Assembly: GCF_001984175.1 (NCBI RefSeq)
Contig: NZ_MTQP01000065.1
Location: forward strand, 124,001 to 188,000
DNA from: Saccharothrix sp. ALI-22-I
Lineage (GTDB): Bacteria > Actinomycetota > Actinomycetes > Mycobacteriales > Pseudonocardiaceae
Direction: 5' to 3'
DNA: 64,000 nucleotides
Position 1 is the first letter of the stretch, and the number at the start of each line of letters is the position of its first letter. Shown piece by piece: positions 28,505 to 37,864 of the stretch. The position numbers were made by a program, and so were the translations under genes. The notes below the pieces were generated by a model. That model searched no databases and was not told the origin of the DNA. It saw only the letters and a list, made by a program, of their open reading frames with translations.

Positions 28505-29275
28505 ATGCAATTGACGGTGCTCGGGTGCGCGGGCAGTGCCCCGGGACCTGATCTGCCCACCTCCGGGTACCTGGTGGAGGCGGGCGGCGTCCGGATCGTG
28601 GTGGAACTGGGCAGCGGGGTGTTCAGCGCGCTCATGCGGCACTGCGACCCGTTCGACATCGACGCCGTCCTGCTGTCGCACCTGCACCTCGACCACTGCG
28701 CCGACTTCAGCTCGCTCACCGTCTACCGGCGTGAGCACCCCGAGCCGCCCTACGACGTCACCGAACGCCGGCTGCCGGTGTTCGCGCCGGCGCACGCGCC
28801 GTCCCGCCTCGCCGCCGCGCACGCCGCCGGCCGCGCCGAGTTGGCGGCGACGGACTTGACCGACACGTTCGACTTCGTGCCGCTCGCACCGGGGAAGTAC
28901 GCGGTGGGGCCGGTGGACGTCGAGGTGGCCGCCATGCGGCACATCTGCGAGGCCTACGGGTTCCGCATCTCGTACGAGGGCGCGTCGCTGGTGTTCTCCG
29001 GCGACACGGTCCCGTGCCCGGAGTTGGTCCGGCTCGCCGAAGGCGCCGACCTCCTGCTGGCCGACTCGGCGTGGCGGGAACAGGCGGGCCGCGCCAACTA
29101 CCTGCACATGAGCGGCCGCGAAGCGGGCGAGGTGGCCACGTCCGCCGGCGCGCACCGCCTCGTCCTCACCCACGTGCTGCCCTGGTCCGACCGCGACGGC
29201 ATCCTCAAAGACGCCGAAAACGCCTTCCCCGGCCCCGTCACCCTCGCCACCCCCGGCGCCACCTACACCCTCTAA
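28505..29275 (+). CDS. MBL-fold metallo-hydrolase (paralogue of the gene at 31887)
   Basis: 256 residues of the metallo-beta-lactamase superfamily, RNase Z/PDE-like branch. Metal ligands are in LLSHLHLDHCADF (HxHxDH), AAMRHICEAYGFR, FSGDTVPC and VLTHVLPWSD. It shares much sequence with the protein encoded at 31887 (LTVLGC.GS.PGP, VELGSGV, AYGFRI), so the two are paralogues. The group includes cAMP phosphodiesterases. This copy is not part of the conserved mycobacterial block. The start at 28505 is used; a 5' extension in frame looks non-coding. Array R5 starts right after the stop. Confidence 0.88.
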   Translation: MQLTVLGCAGSAPGPDLPTSGYLVEAGGVRIVVELGSGVFSALMRHCDPFDIDAVLLSHLHLDHCADFSSLTVYRREHPEPPYDVTERRLPVFAPAHAPSRLAAAHAAGRAELAATDLTDTFDFVPLAPGKYAVGPVDVEVAAMRHICEAYGFRISYEGASLVFSGDTVPCPELVRLAEGADLLLADSAWREQAGRANYLHMSGREAGEVATSAGAHRLVLTHVLPWSDRDGILKDAENAFPGPVTLATPGATYTL

Positions 29276-29278
29276 CCC

Positions 29279-29410
29279 CCGAGAGTCGAACCCCAGACCC
29301 CGAGAGCCGAACGTTCAGAACGCGCGTGTCCTACGTTGGGAACGCGCGTGTCCAACGTTGGGAACGCGCGTGTCCTACGTTCGGGACGGCTGAGTTGAAC
29401 GTTCAGGAGT
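29279..29410 (+). repeat. 22-bp intergenic repeat array R5 (6 units, forward)
   Basis: GTGTCC units at 29326, 29348 and 29370 and GAGTTG at 29392 are 22 bp apart; two GAG(T/C)CGAAC variants precede them at 29283 and 29304. The array occupies the whole gap between convergent MBL and SMP-30 genes. Confidence 0.92.
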
Positions 29411-29412
29411 GG

Positions 29413-30258
29413 CTAGCCGGCGAAGGCGGTGGAGGGCAGGCCTTCGCCTGCGCCGGGGATCACCAGGACCGAACCGGCCAGCTCGCTCAACGCGTCCTCG
29501 CTCAGCCCGACGCGAGCGGTCGTCACGTAGAGGTCGGTGAAGTCGATGCCGCCGAAGCAGCACGCGGTCGGCTGGCCCACCGGGAGTTCGATCTCCACGT
29601 CCAGTCGCCCGTCCGGCGTGTACCGGTGCACCGCCGCCCCGCCCCACAACGCCACCCAGACCGCCCCGGACGAGTCCACGGTGAGCCCGTCCGGCAACCC
29701 CCGGTGCACGTCGGCCAGCGGACGGCGGTTCGTCGCCTCACCGGTGTCGCGGTCGAAGTCCAGCACGTCGATCCGCCGTTCCGCCGAGTCGACGTAGTAC
29801 ATGAGCTTGGCGTCGGGGCTCCAGCCGATGCCGTTGCTGACGCTCACCTTGTCCAGCACGACCTTCGCGTCACCGCTGGGCTGCACCCGCGCCAGCCAGC
29901 CGCCCGGCTCCTCGTCGTAGCGCATCGTGCCCGCCCACAGCCGCCCCGCCGGGTCGACCGCCGCGTCGTTGCCGCGCACGCCGTCCCGCGCCCAGTAGAC
30001 CAGCCACGTCTTGGCGCCGTCCCGGTCGATCAAGGCCACCCCGTCGCGCAGGTTCACCACCAGACCACCGCTGGACCGGGGCTTCGCCGCACCCACGTGC
30101 TGCGGCACTTCGAGGACCGCGTCGTCGTCACGCGACGGGCTGTAGCGGTGCACCTCGTTGCCGAGGACGTCCACCCAGAGCAACGTTCCGCTGGCGTGGT
30201 CCCACGTGGGGGCCTCACCCAGCGCCGCTTCGGCCCGCACCGCCACTTCGATCGACAC
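29413..30258 (-). CDS. SMP-30/gluconolactonase family protein
   Basis: 281 residues of the six-bladed beta-propeller lactonase family. The metal ligands are in ALGEAPTWD (Glu), [18 protein letters not shown] (Asn), SNGIGWSPD (Asn) and [11 protein letters not shown] (Asp). Members hydrolyse sugar lactones or related esters. The run [14 protein letters not shown] near the C-terminus is typical. It is transcribed alone, convergent to the MBL gene and divergent from rhomboid. The substrate cannot be told from the sequence. Confidence 0.9.
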   Translation of the reverse strand: MSIEVAVRAEAALGEAPTWDHASGTLLWVDVLGNEVHRYSPSRDDDAVLEVPQHVGAAKPRSSGGLVVNLRDGVALIDRDGAKTWLVYWARDGVRGNDAAVDPAGRLWAGTMRYDEEPGGWLARVQPSGDAKVVLDKVSVSNGIGWSPDAKLMYYVDSAERRIDVLDFDRDTGEATNRRPLADVHRGLPDGLTVDSSGAVWVALWGGAAVHRYTPDGRLDVEIELPVGQPTACCFGGIDFTDLYVTTARVGLSEDALSELAGSVLVIPGAGEGLPSTAFAG

Positions 30259-30390
30259 CGGGACAGCCTACGGTCACCCGCGGGCCCTCAACCCCTATCC
30301 CGCGGCTCATCGGTTCCGGCACTGCGGGTCACCCCTCTGATCACCGCGAACTCACCGCTCAACGCCCTGATCGACGCGTAGCCTGGAGCT

Positions 30391-31074
30391 GTGGACCTCA
30401 CCGGCCCCTTCGCCTCACCGACACCCGAGCCGGTGGTCGGCGCGCCCAAGCTGCCGAAGCCGGCCAGGCCCGCCAAGCCGTTGGCCAAGCGCGTCGTGCC
30501 GCCCAGGCCCGTGCTGTCGGCCGTGGTCGTGCTCGGCTTCGTCGGAGTGCTCTACCTGATCGAGGGCATCGACACCGTCCTAGGTGGCCGGCTCGACGAC
30601 GACGGCGTGATCCCGCGCGACTTCTCCCAGTGGGACAACATCCTCTGGTTCCCGCTGCTGCACGGCGACTGGACCCACCTGACCGGCAACGCGGTGCCGC
30701 TGCTCGTGCTGGCCTACCTGGCCACGTCCGGCGGGGTCAAGCAGTTCCTCCAGATCACCGCCGTCATCTGGCTCACCAGCGGCCTCGGTGTGTGGATCTT
30801 CGGCTCGTACGGCAGCCACATCGGCGCGTCCGGCCTCGTCTTCGGTTTCCTGGTGTTCCTGCTGGTGCGCGGCATCTTCGCGCGCAGCGCGCTGCAGATC
30901 GTGCTGGCCGTCGTGGTGTTCGCGATGTACGGCGCGGCGTTGTGGGGCGTGCTGCCCGGCCAGCCCGGCATCTCGTGGGAAGGCCACCTGTTCGGCGCGC
31001 TCGGCGGTGTCCTCGCCGCCTGGGGCGTCGCCCGGGATGCCAGGAAGAGCGCCGGTACTACGCTCAACGCGTGA
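30391..31074 (+). CDS. Rhomboid-family intramembrane serine protease
   Basis: 227 residues with six to seven hydrophobic helices. Catalytic residues are visible: HLTGNAVPL (oxyanion Asn region), [10 protein letters not shown] (nucleophile Ser in G-A-S-G) and [11 protein letters not shown] (His). A 45-residue Pro/Lys-rich cytoplasmic lead precedes the first helix. It is the counterpart of M. tuberculosis Rv1337 and sits directly before murI, overlapping it by 4 bases. Rhomboids cleave membrane proteins within the bilayer; the substrate is unknown. Confidence 0.92.
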   Translation: MDLTGPFASPTPEPVVGAPKLPKPARPAKPLAKRVVPPRPVLSAVVVLGFVGVLYLIEGIDTVLGGRLDDDGVIPRDFSQWDNILWFPLLHGDWTHLTGNAVPLLVLAYLATSGGVKQFLQITAVIWLTSGLGVWIFGSYGSHIGASGLVFGFLVFLLVRGIFARSALQIVLAVVVFAMYGAALWGVLPGQPGISWEGHLFGALGGVLAAWGVARDARKSAGTTLNA

Positions 31075-31868
31075 CCGTTACCGCCGATTCGCCCATCGGG
31101 ATCTTCGACTCCGGCGTCGGCGGGTTGACCGTCGCACGGGCGATCATGGACCAGCTGCCCGGCGAACGCATCCGGTACGTCGGCGACACGGCCAACTGCC
31201 CCTACGGTCCGCTGCCCATCGCCCAGGCGCGCAAGTTCGCCCTCGAAGTCACCGACCGGCTGGTCGCCGACGGCGCGAAGATGTTGGTCATCGCCTGCAA
31301 CACCGCCTCTGCGGCGTGCCTGCGCGACGCCCGCGAGCGCTACGACATCCCGGTGATCGAGGTCGTGCTGCCCGCCGTGCGCCGGGCCGTCGCGACCACG
31401 CGCACCGGCAAGGTCGGCGTCATCGGCACGCTGGGCACGGTCACGTCCGGCGCCTACCAGGACGCCTTCGCCGCCGCACGCGACATCGAGGTCACCGCGG
31501 TCCCGTGCCCGAGGTTCGTGGACTTCGTGGAACGCGGCATCACCTCGGGCCGCCAGGTCCTCGGCCTCGCCCAGGCCTACCTGGAACCGTTGCAGCGCGC
31601 CGAAGTCGACACCCTGGTCCTGGGCTGCACGCACTACCCGCTGCTGACCGGCGTGCTCCAGATCGTCATGGGCGATCGGGTGACGCTGGTCTCCAGCGCC
31701 GAGGAGACCGTCAAGGACGTGGTCCGGGTGCTGACCGAGCGTGACCTGTTCCGCACCGGCGACGCCGACCAGCGGTTCAGCTGCACCGGTCCAGTGGAAC
31801 CGTTCGCCCGGCTCGCCCGGCGATTCCTCCCCGGGTTGGAAAAAGCGTCCTTCCAAGCCCACGGCTGA
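31071..31868 (+). CDS. murI: Glutamate racemase
   Basis: 265 residues. The two catalytic cysteines lie in [10 protein letters not shown] and LGCTHYPLL, and [17 protein letters not shown] opens the chain. MurI supplies D-glutamate for peptidoglycan. The GTG start overlaps the rhomboid stop (GTGA), giving coupled translation. The neighbouring gatD-murT pair at 51-53 kb later amidates D-Glu in lipid II. Confidence 0.96.
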   Translation: MTVTADSPIGIFDSGVGGLTVARAIMDQLPGERIRYVGDTANCPYGPLPIAQARKFALEVTDRLVADGAKMLVIACNTASAACLRDARERYDIPVIEVVLPAVRRAVATTRTGKVGVIGTLGTVTSGAYQDAFAAARDIEVTAVPCPRFVDFVERGITSGRQVLGLAQAYLEPLQRAEVDTLVLGCTHYPLLTGVLQIVMGDRVTLVSSAEETVKDVVRVLTERDLFRTGDADQRFSCTGPVEPFARLARRFLPGLEKASFQAHG

Positions 31869-31886
31869 CCTGGCAGGCTGCCACGA

Positions 31887-32699
31887 GTGCTGTTGACCAT
31901 TCTCGGCTGCTCGGGCAGCCTGCCGGGACCGCACGGGCCCGCATCCGGCTACCTCGTCGAGGCGGACGGCTGCCGGCTCGTGATCGAACTGGGCAGCGGT
32001 GTGCTGGCCGAGCTCCAGACGCACCACGACCCGTTCTCGCTGGACGCGCTGCTGTTCTCCCACCTGCACCCGGACCACTGCGCAGACTTCACCACCCTGG
32101 CCGTCACACGCCGCTACCACACACACCCGCCGTACGACACGCGCGAACGCCGCCTGCCCGTGTACGGGCCGTCCGAGACCGCGGACCGGTTCGCCCGCGC
32201 CTACGCGGAGACCGACGAGGAACTGCTCACCACCGACCTGTCCGACGTGTTCGAGTTCCACACTCTGGACGAGAGCGCGGAGACCCGCATCGGGCCGTTC
32301 GGGATCACCGCCGTTCGGGTCGATCACCCGACCGAGGCGTACGGGTTCCGCATCGCCACCAAGGGCGCGACACTCGCGTACACCGGCGACACCGGGCCGT
32401 GCGAGGCGTTGCGGACGCTGGCGCAGGGCGTGGACGTGCTGCTGTCCGAGGCGACGTGGACGCACGCCGACGACCGGCCGACCGGCAAGCACCTGTCCGG
32501 CGTGCAGGCGGGGCGGGTGGCGGCGGAGGCCGGTGTCGGCCGGCTGCTGCTCACCCACATCGCGCCGTGGACCGACCGGGACACCGTGCTGGCCGAGGCG
32601 CGCGGCCAGTTCGCCGGGCCGGTGGAGGTGGTCAACCAGGGCGGCACGTACGCGGTTGGCGAGCCGGTGGTCCGGGTAATCGGCGGCCATGGCAACTGA
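31887..32699 (+). CDS. MBL-fold hydrolase, Rv1339-type (probable cyclic-nucleotide phosphodiesterase)
   Basis: 270 residues, metallo-beta-lactamase fold. Ligands: FSHLHPDHCADF (HxHxDH), VRVDHPTEAYGFR (His), AYTGDTGPC (Asp) and LLTHIAPWTD (His). The position after murI and before rph matches Rv1339 of M. tuberculosis, a protein reported to lower cAMP, so a cAMP phosphodiesterase role is likely by orthology. Its neighbour at 28505 is a paralogue. The GTG start lies 18 bases after the murI stop. The hemerythrin gene overlaps its 3' end by 11 bases. Confidence 0.9.
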   Translation: MLLTILGCSGSLPGPHGPASGYLVEADGCRLVIELGSGVLAELQTHHDPFSLDALLFSHLHPDHCADFTTLAVTRRYHTHPPYDTRERRLPVYGPSETADRFARAYAETDEELLTTDLSDVFEFHTLDESAETRIGPFGITAVRVDHPTEAYGFRIATKGATLAYTGDTGPCEALRTLAQGVDVLLSEATWTHADDRPTGKHLSGVQAGRVAAEAGVGRLLLTHIAPWTDRDTVLAEARGQFAGPVEVVNQGGTYAVGEPVVRVIGGHGN

Positions 32700-33192
32700 T
32701 GTCGTCGAGCTGATCCTGGCGGACCACCGGAGATTCGAGGAGCTGTTCCGCGGTCTGCGCGACCGGAACTCCGACCGGTCGACGTTGTTGGCGGAGCTGG
32801 CGGCGCTGCTCGTGGCGCACGCCGAGGCCGAGGAAGCCGAGGTGTACCCGGCGCTCAAGCGGTACCGGGAGGTCGACAACGCTGAGGTCGACCACGGTGC
32901 CGAGGAGCACGCCGAGGGGCACCAGGCGCTGCTGGCGTTGATGGAGGTCGGCGACACCCAGTCCGACGAGTGGGAGAGCAAGCTGGAGGAGCTGGTCCAG
33001 GCGCTCAACCACCACGTGGACGAGGAGGAGCGCACGATCCTCAACGACGCGCGGGAGCAGGTGTCCGAGGAGCGGCGCGACGAGTTGGGTCGGCTGTTCG
33101 TGGAGATCCGCCAGGACCGGTTGGGCGACGACTGCGGCGACATCACCTACGTGCGCAAGATCGCCGCCGCTACCGAGGACCGGATCGACTAA
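32689..33192 (+). CDS. Hemerythrin HHE-domain protein
   Basis: 167 residues, four-helix HHE fold. Putative di-iron ligands are in ILADHRRFEELF, LLVAHAEAEEAEVYPAL, EEHAEGHQALL and LNHHVDEEERTIL. Such proteins bind O2, NO or iron, or respond to oxidative stress. It overlaps the MBL gene by 11 bases and is followed 10 bases later by an OsmC gene, suggesting a small stress-related extension of the operon. Neither gene lies here in mycobacteria. Confidence 0.9.
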   Translation: MATDVVELILADHRRFEELFRGLRDRNSDRSTLLAELAALLVAHAEAEEAEVYPALKRYREVDNAEVDHGAEEHAEGHQALLALMEVGDTQSDEWESKLEELVQALNHHVDEEERTILNDAREQVSEERRDELGRLFVEIRQDRLGDDCGDITYVRKIAAATEDRID

Positions 33193-33202
33193 CGTCGATG
33201 GC

Positions 33203-33601
33203 GTGTCGAACGTCGAGGTGCGTCGGGTCGGTCAGCACGAGTTCGTGGCCACGAACGGCCGAGGCGCCTCGGTGCGCGTCGGCCGCAAGGGCGTCGAGGG
33301 CACGTTCACGCCCGTCGAGCTGCTGCTGGCAGCCGCCGCGGGCTGCGCGGTGGTCACCGCGGAAACCCTGATCACCCGCCGCGTGGACGGCGACGTGGTC
33401 GCACGTGCCGACGACGTGCGCCCCGCCGGCGCCCACGAGTTCGACGTCGTTCCCGTCACGCTCGACTACGACATCTCACAGCTGGACGACGAGCAGCGCG
33501 CCGCCCTGGAGACCGCGATCCGCCGCGCCATCGACCAACTCTGCACGGTGACGCGCACCCTCAAAAACGCCCCCACCACCCCCCTGTCCCTCCCCGACTG
33601 A
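33203..33601 (+). CDS. OsmC/Ohr-family protein
   Basis: 132 residues. FTPVELLLAAAAGCAVVTAETLI contains the first redox cysteine of the OsmC fold; the second is in IDQLCTVTRTLKNA. Two cysteines fit thiol-dependent reduction of organic hydroperoxides. The start is GTG (MSNVEVRRVGQH). The 3' end uses many C-rich Pro/Thr/Leu codons. Likely partner of the hemerythrin gene upstream in oxidative defence (inference). Confidence 0.88.
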   Translation: MSNVEVRRVGQHEFVATNGRGASVRVGRKGVEGTFTPVELLLAAAAGCAVVTAETLITRRVDGDVVARADDVRPAGAHEFDVVPVTLDYDISQLDDEQRAALETAIRRAIDQLCTVTRTLKNAPTTPLSLPD

Positions 33602-33630
33602 CCCTCGGGGGCTGGAGGTTCGACGCTCGG

Positions 33631-34149
33631 TCAGGTGGTGCCGACGCCGTCCCACACCGCCGTCGAGCCGCTGTGTCCGATTCGGACCGTCTGGACCGTG
33701 GTGGCGGCGCCGGCGGCGATGACCAGGACGGCCACCACCACGGCGATGCGCCGCCAGGTTTTCGGAACGGCGGTGTCGTCCGCTGCGGCGGCGCGTTCAC
33801 GGTCGGCCAGGCGGCCGGCTACCAGGAGCGCGACCACTGCTACGCCGAAGCCCAGGGCGAACGGCAGCAGGTCGTTGCCCAGCTCGGCGTGCCGTTGGAT
33901 CAGCGGGTTCTCCAGGCTGGCGAGCTTGGCGTTCAGCTGGTCGCCCGCCACCTGGGCCAACGGCACGGAGCCGACGCCCATCAGCGTGACGCCCAGCAGG
34001 GGCCACGCGTACCGCTGCCTCCAGCGCGGCACCACCGCCAACGCGGCGGCCGCCACCGCCGACAGCGGCAGCAACACCACCACCGCGTGGACCAGCAACG
34101 GGTGCGCCGGAAGACCGAAGATCGTCACCAGGTCGTCTGCGAGTGCCAT
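33631..34149 (-). CDS. DUF2231 membrane protein
   Basis: 172 residues with four hydrophobic helices. GLPAHPLLVHAVVVLLPLSAV is the DUF2231 signature (xxHPLLVH). The loop after helix 2 is charged (ASLENPLIQRHAELGND), and a basic segment (KTWRR) precedes the last helix. Function is unknown; neighbouring OsmC and hemerythrin genes suggest a redox setting. It runs opposite to the flanking operon and so interrupts the conserved Rv1339-rph order. A single degenerate unit of the 22-bp repeat (TTCGACGCTC) may lie at 33610-33630. Confidence 0.8.
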   Translation of the reverse strand: MALADDLVTIFGLPAHPLLVHAVVVLLPLSAVAAAALAVVPRWRQRYAWPLLGVTLMGVGSVPLAQVAGDQLNAKLASLENPLIQRHAELGNDLLPFALGFGVAVVALLVAGRLADRERAAAADDTAVPKTWRRIAVVVAVLVIAAGAATTVQTVRIGHSGSTAVWDGVGTT

Positions 34150-34203
34150 GCCTCTCCCTACGCCGGTGGGTTGCTCCCGGGTTCAGCGACATAGGGTAGT
34201 GCC

Positions 34204-34968
34204 GTGCTGAGGACCGATGGCAGGAACGACGACGTACTGCGCGATATTCGGATCACCCGTGGCTACCAGCAGTGGCCGGCCGGGTCGGTGCTGATCGAGT
34301 TCGGTAATACGCGGGTGTTGTGCGCGGCCAGCGTGACCGAGGGCGTGCCGCGCTGGCGCTCCGGTTCGGGCCTCGGCTGGGTCACCGCCGAATACGCGAT
34401 GCTGCCGTCGGCCACCCACACCCGCAGCGACCGCGAGTCGGTGAAAGGCCGGATCGGGGGACGCACGCACGAGATCAGCCGCCTGATCGGGCGATCTTTG
34501 CGCGCGTGCATCGACCTGGCCGCACTCGGCGAGAACACGATCGTGATCGACTGCGACGTGATCCAGGCCGACGGCGGCACCCGGACCGCGGCCATCACCG
34601 GCGCGTACGTGGCCCTGGCCGACGCCGTGACGTGGCTCGGCGCGGCCAACCGCCTCGCCGACCCCCAGCCGCTGTCGTGCGCCGTGTCGGCCGTCTCGGT
34701 GGGTGTCGTGGACGGTCGGGTGCGGCTCGACCTGCCGTACGAAGAGGACTCGCGCGCCGAGGTCGACATGAACGTGGTGGCGACGGACGCCGGCACGTTG
34801 ATCGAGGTGCAGGGCACCGGCGAGGGCGCCACGTTCGCGCGCTCGACGCTGGACAAGATGCTCGACGTGGCCCTGGAGGGCTGCGCCCAGCTCAACCAGA
34901 TCCAGGCCGAGGCACTGGCCCTGCCGTACCCCGGCGTGCTGCCCGAGCCGAGGGCGAAGAAGAAGTGA
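34204..34968 (+). CDS. rph: Ribonuclease PH
   Basis: 254 residues. The RNase PH core is clear: [50 protein letters not shown] and [20 protein letters not shown]. It trims the 3' ends of tRNA precursors phosphorolytically. rdgB follows 10 bases later, as in most actinobacteria (Rv1340-Rv1341). The start is a GTG. Confidence 0.96.
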   Translation: MLRTDGRNDDVLRDIRITRGYQQWPAGSVLIEFGNTRVLCAASVTEGVPRWRSGSGLGWVTAEYAMLPSATHTRSDRESVKGRIGGRTHEISRLIGRSLRACIDLAALGENTIVIDCDVIQADGGTRTAAITGAYVALADAVTWLGAANRLADPQPLSCAVSAVSVGVVDGRVRLDLPYEEDSRAEVDMNVVATDAGTLIEVQGTGEGATFARSTLDKMLDVALEGCAQLNQIQAEALALPYPGVLPEPRAKKK

Positions 34969-34978
34969 AGGGCCTGCT

Positions 34979-35584
34979 GTGAAGCTGCTGCTCGCGTCGC
35001 GGAACAAGAAGAAGCTCGGCGAGTTGCGCCGGATCCTGCTGGCCGAGGGGCTGGCCGGCATCGAGGTGCTCGGCCTGGACGACGTGCCGCCGTTCCCGGA
35101 GGCCCCGGAGACCGACCCGACGTTCGAGGGCAACGCCCTGGCCAAGGCACGGGACGCGTTCGCCGCGACCGGCCTGCCGTCTGTCGCGGACGACTCGGGT
35201 ATCGCCATCGACGCCCTGAACGGCATGCCGGGTGTGCTGTCGGCCCGCTGGTCCGGCTCGCACGGCAACGACCAGGCCAACCTGGACTTGGTGCTCGGCC
35301 AACTGCGTGACGTGCCGGACGACCGCCGTGGCGCGGCCTTCGTCTGCACGGCCGCGTTCGTGGCCGGTCCGGGCACGGAGACCGTGGTGCGCGGCGAGTG
35401 GCGCGGCACGATCACCCGCGAGCCGAGCGGCGAGAACGGCTTCGGCTACGACCCGATCTTCCGCCCCGAGGGCCACGGCGTCACGTCCGCCGAGCTGTCG
35501 CCGGAGGAAAAGGACAAACTTTCACACCGAGGCCGCGCCCTACGCCTCCTCCTGCCCCACCTGCGAGAACTCGCTCAACCGTAG
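34979..35584 (+). CDS. rdgB: XTP/dITP diphosphatase (Ham1/RdgB)
   Basis: 201 residues. LLLASRNKKKLGELRRIL, PTFEGNALAKARDAFA, VADDSGIAIDALNG and GENGFGYDPIFRP are diagnostic. It hydrolyses non-canonical purine triphosphates such as dITP and XTP. It ends the conserved block and overlaps the convergent NACHT gene by 10 bases. Confidence 0.96.
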   Translation: MKLLLASRNKKKLGELRRILLAEGLAGIEVLGLDDVPPFPEAPETDPTFEGNALAKARDAFAATGLPSVADDSGIAIDALNGMPGVLSARWSGSHGNDQANLDLVLGQLRDVPDDRRGAAFVCTAAFVAGPGTETVVRGEWRGTITREPSGENGFGYDPIFRPEGHGVTSAELSPEEKDKLSHRGRALRLLLPHLRELAQP

Positions 35585-37839
35585 TAGCGGATCCGCACGC
35601 CGGGGCCGAGCACGTCCAAGCCGATGTGCTCGTCCTCCCGCGCGAGCCAGAGGTCGAGGCTTCTCCCACGGAGGGGGCGCAGATCGAGCGGTCCGGAGTC
35701 GCTGGCTCCCAGCCTCAGTAGGCGCAGGTGCTCCAGATCGGCCACGGTGGCGATGGCGTGGGCGGCTTTTCCGAACAGCGACAGCTCTGCAAGGTCCGGC
35801 AGCTGGCTCTGAATGCCGTAGACGACTTCCGGCGCGGTATCCCATTTCAGGCTGAGCATCCGCAGCGCGGGCAGGTGGCGCAAAGGCGCCAGGGTTGTTC
35901 CCGGGTCAGGGAGTTTGACAGAGAGGTAGTTGAGCCTTTCCAGTCGCTCCAACGCGTCGAGTTCGGTCAGGCTGCCCAGCTCCAGCAAGCGCAGCGCCGG
36001 TAATCGTTCGAGCGACCGCAGGCTGAGATACCTGTGCGAACCGTCGACGAGGAGCTGTTCGAGTCCAGGGTGCTCCAGCAGCGAGGAGAGGTCGACCTCA
36101 CCGGTGACGTCGTCCTGGATCAGCTGCTTCAGGTTGGGAACCCCGTGGAGGAGGGCGAACCGGTTCGGGAGCTTCCGGGACACGAACGACGTCGCCCGGT
36201 CCAGTGGCAGTTCGCTGCGACCGGCCTGGATCAGGCGCCAGGCCAGGTCGCGCAGCAGCACGGTCTTCTCGGTGCCGGTGAGCATCCCGGCGATCTGGCG
36301 TTCGGCGTCACGCAGGTCCAGCAGCATGGTCAACGCAGCCTGGTACAGCTCCATCCGGCTCTGCGGCAGCTCGGAGGTCCGCCCTAGGTTCAGGGCGCAG
36401 AGCATCGCGCACAGCAACGGACTCGCGGCCAGTGCGCGCAGGTGCGGCCGGTTGTCCAACTGCTGGAGCAGCCTGCGTTCGGCCACCGGCAGGTCCTCGG
36501 GCGCGCACGGCAGGGACTCGGCGTCGCGGGCGGCTTCGTGCCAGCGTTGCAGGAACACCCGCACGTCGGCCGGGCTCATCTGCTCCAGCAGCACCGAGCC
36601 GAAGCCCTCGTCGTGCAGCCACCGCTGGTCGGCCGCCGCCGGGCGGGACGTCACCACGACCCGTGCGGCCGGGAACGCGGTCACAAGCTCCCGCAGCCAC
36701 TCGCGCACCAGCCTCCGGCGGCCCGCAGGCACCTCGTCCACGCCGTCGACCAGGACCAACCCCTGCCCGGACCGCAGCACGCGGTGCACCCAGCCGGACG
36801 GCATCAGCCCGACCAGCCACCCGGCCGCGTGGTCGAGGAACTGCTCGGGCCGGGGCAGTGGCGAGTCCGCGTACCGGCGCAGCCGGACGACCAGCGGAAC
36901 CAGGCCGTTCCACGACGCCAGCCGGTCGGTGAACGCCTCCCGTGCCGCCGTGACGGTCAGCCAGTCCAGCAGGGTCGTCTTGCCGGACCCGGCCTCGCCG
37001 CGCACCAGCGTGCGGTCGGCGTTGCCGATCGCCGCCTCCACCCGCAGCGAGCCGTGCACGTGGTCCACGTCGGCGCCGAACCAGCGGTCGAACTCGAAGC
37101 GGGACCCGCGGTTGTCCTGGTCGGTGACGCTCAGGCTCAGGTAGGCGACGCTCAGCGCCAGCTTCGGCCGGTGGCGCATGGTCAGGCCGAGGAGTTCCAG
37201 GCGGTCCAGGCTGTTCGCCACGTGCCGCAGGTACTCGTCGCGGAACTCTTCGTCGGTGTCCGTGCCGGTCGGGGCGTGCAGGCTGGTGCGCGGCAGCCTC
37301 GACAGGACGTCTTCCAGCATCGCTGTCTGCTGAGAGGCGCGGTTGAGCACCTCCGCCAACGCACGCGGCTGGAACGCGGGCAGGTGGCGGATCACCTGGA
37401 TCAGGTAGCGGCACGCCTGGTCCAGCGCGATCTCGTACAGCCGGGTCGCCGGTTCCGAGAGGCCGGCGTCGCGGACGAGCGTGGCGCGCACCCGGCGGGC
37501 CAGCAGTTCGGGATCGGCGTCGGTGGCCAGCAGTGCCTCGTCGGACAGGTCCAGCTCGGCCAGGCCGTCGACCACGGCGTCCATCGCCGCCCCGATCTCG
37601 TGCTCCGGCGAGGACGCGAACTTGGCCGCGAGCAGAGGTTCGAGCTGGTCGCCGACCTGGTGGCCGATGCCCGTGATCAGGTGGTCGAGGCGCGCCCGTT
37701 GGCGGACCGACGACAGCTCCTCGGCGGCCAGCTCGGCCAACGAAGCCGTGCGGTCACGCGACTTGCGCCGCCGTTCCAGCCACGACTTCGTGGCGTGCTG
37801 AGCCACGGCTTGGCCGATCTTCGCCGCGGCCGCCTCCAA
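35575..37839 (-). CDS. NACHT-domain NTPase with C-terminal leucine-rich repeats (bacterial NLR-like)
   Basis: 754 residues from the TTG at 37839. Residues 1-270 are a helical N-terminal domain; the NACHT has P-loop GEAGSGKTTL (281-290) and Walker B GLVLVDGVDEVP (about 360-371), then VVVTSRPAA; the C-terminus (about 590-754) holds irregular leucine-rich repeats (ERLPALRLLELGSL, LERLERLNYLSVKL). Related bacterial NACHT proteins protect against phage. The region between NACHT and repeats is short, and I do not find the usual F.H..FQE(Y/F) segment. The best-placed start codon is ATC at 37848: it follows GGGAGG by 5 bases and continues as TGLEAAAAKIG, so the true initiation is uncertain. Confidence 0.8.
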   Translation of the reverse strand: MEAAAAKIGQAVAQHATKSWLERRRKSRDRTASLAELAAEELSSVRQRARLDHLITGIGHQVGDQLEPLLAAKFASSPEHEIGAAMDAVVDGLAELDLSDEALLATDADPELLARRVRATLVRDAGLSEPATRLYEIALDQACRYLIQVIRHLPAFQPRALAEVLNRASQQTAMLEDVLSRLPRTSLHAPTGTDTDEEFRDEYLRHVANSLDRLELLGLTMRHRPKLALSVAYLSLSVTDQDNRGSRFEFDRWFGADVDHVHGSLRVEAAIGNADRTLVRGEAGSGKTTLLDWLTVTAAREAFTDRLASWNGLVPLVVRLRRYADSPLPRPEQFLDHAAGWLVGLMPSGWVHRVLRSGQGLVLVDGVDEVPAGRRRLVREWLRELVTAFPAARVVVTSRPAAADQRWLHDEGFGSVLLEQMSPADVRVFLQRWHEAARDAESLPCAPEDLPVAERRLLQQLDNRPHLRALAASPLLCAMLCALNLGRTSELPQSRMELYQAALTMLLDLRDAERQIAGMLTGTEKTVLLRDLAWRLIQAGRSELPLDRATSFVSRKLPNRFALLHGVPNLKQLIQDDVTGEVDLSSLLEHPGLEQLLVDGSHRYLSLRSLERLPALRLLELGSLTELDALERLERLNYLSVKLPDPGTTLAPLRHLPALRMLSLKWDTAPEVVYGIQSQLPDLAELSLFGKAAHAIATVADLEHLRLLRLGASDSGPLDLRPLRGRSLDLWLAREDEHIGLDVLGPGVRIRYYG

Positions 37840-37864
37840 CCCCGTGATGGCGTCCTCCCGGTGA

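Noticed and set aside
30714-33146. 810-codon leftward open frame across murI, MBL and hemerythrin genes
   Set aside because: It runs antisense to three conserved genes with intact motifs, and its own translation is low-complexity without domains.
33601-33630. An eighth 22-bp repeat array between osmC and the DUF2231 gene
   Set aside because: Only one degenerate unit-like stretch (TTCGACGCTC) is present, which is not enough to call an array.
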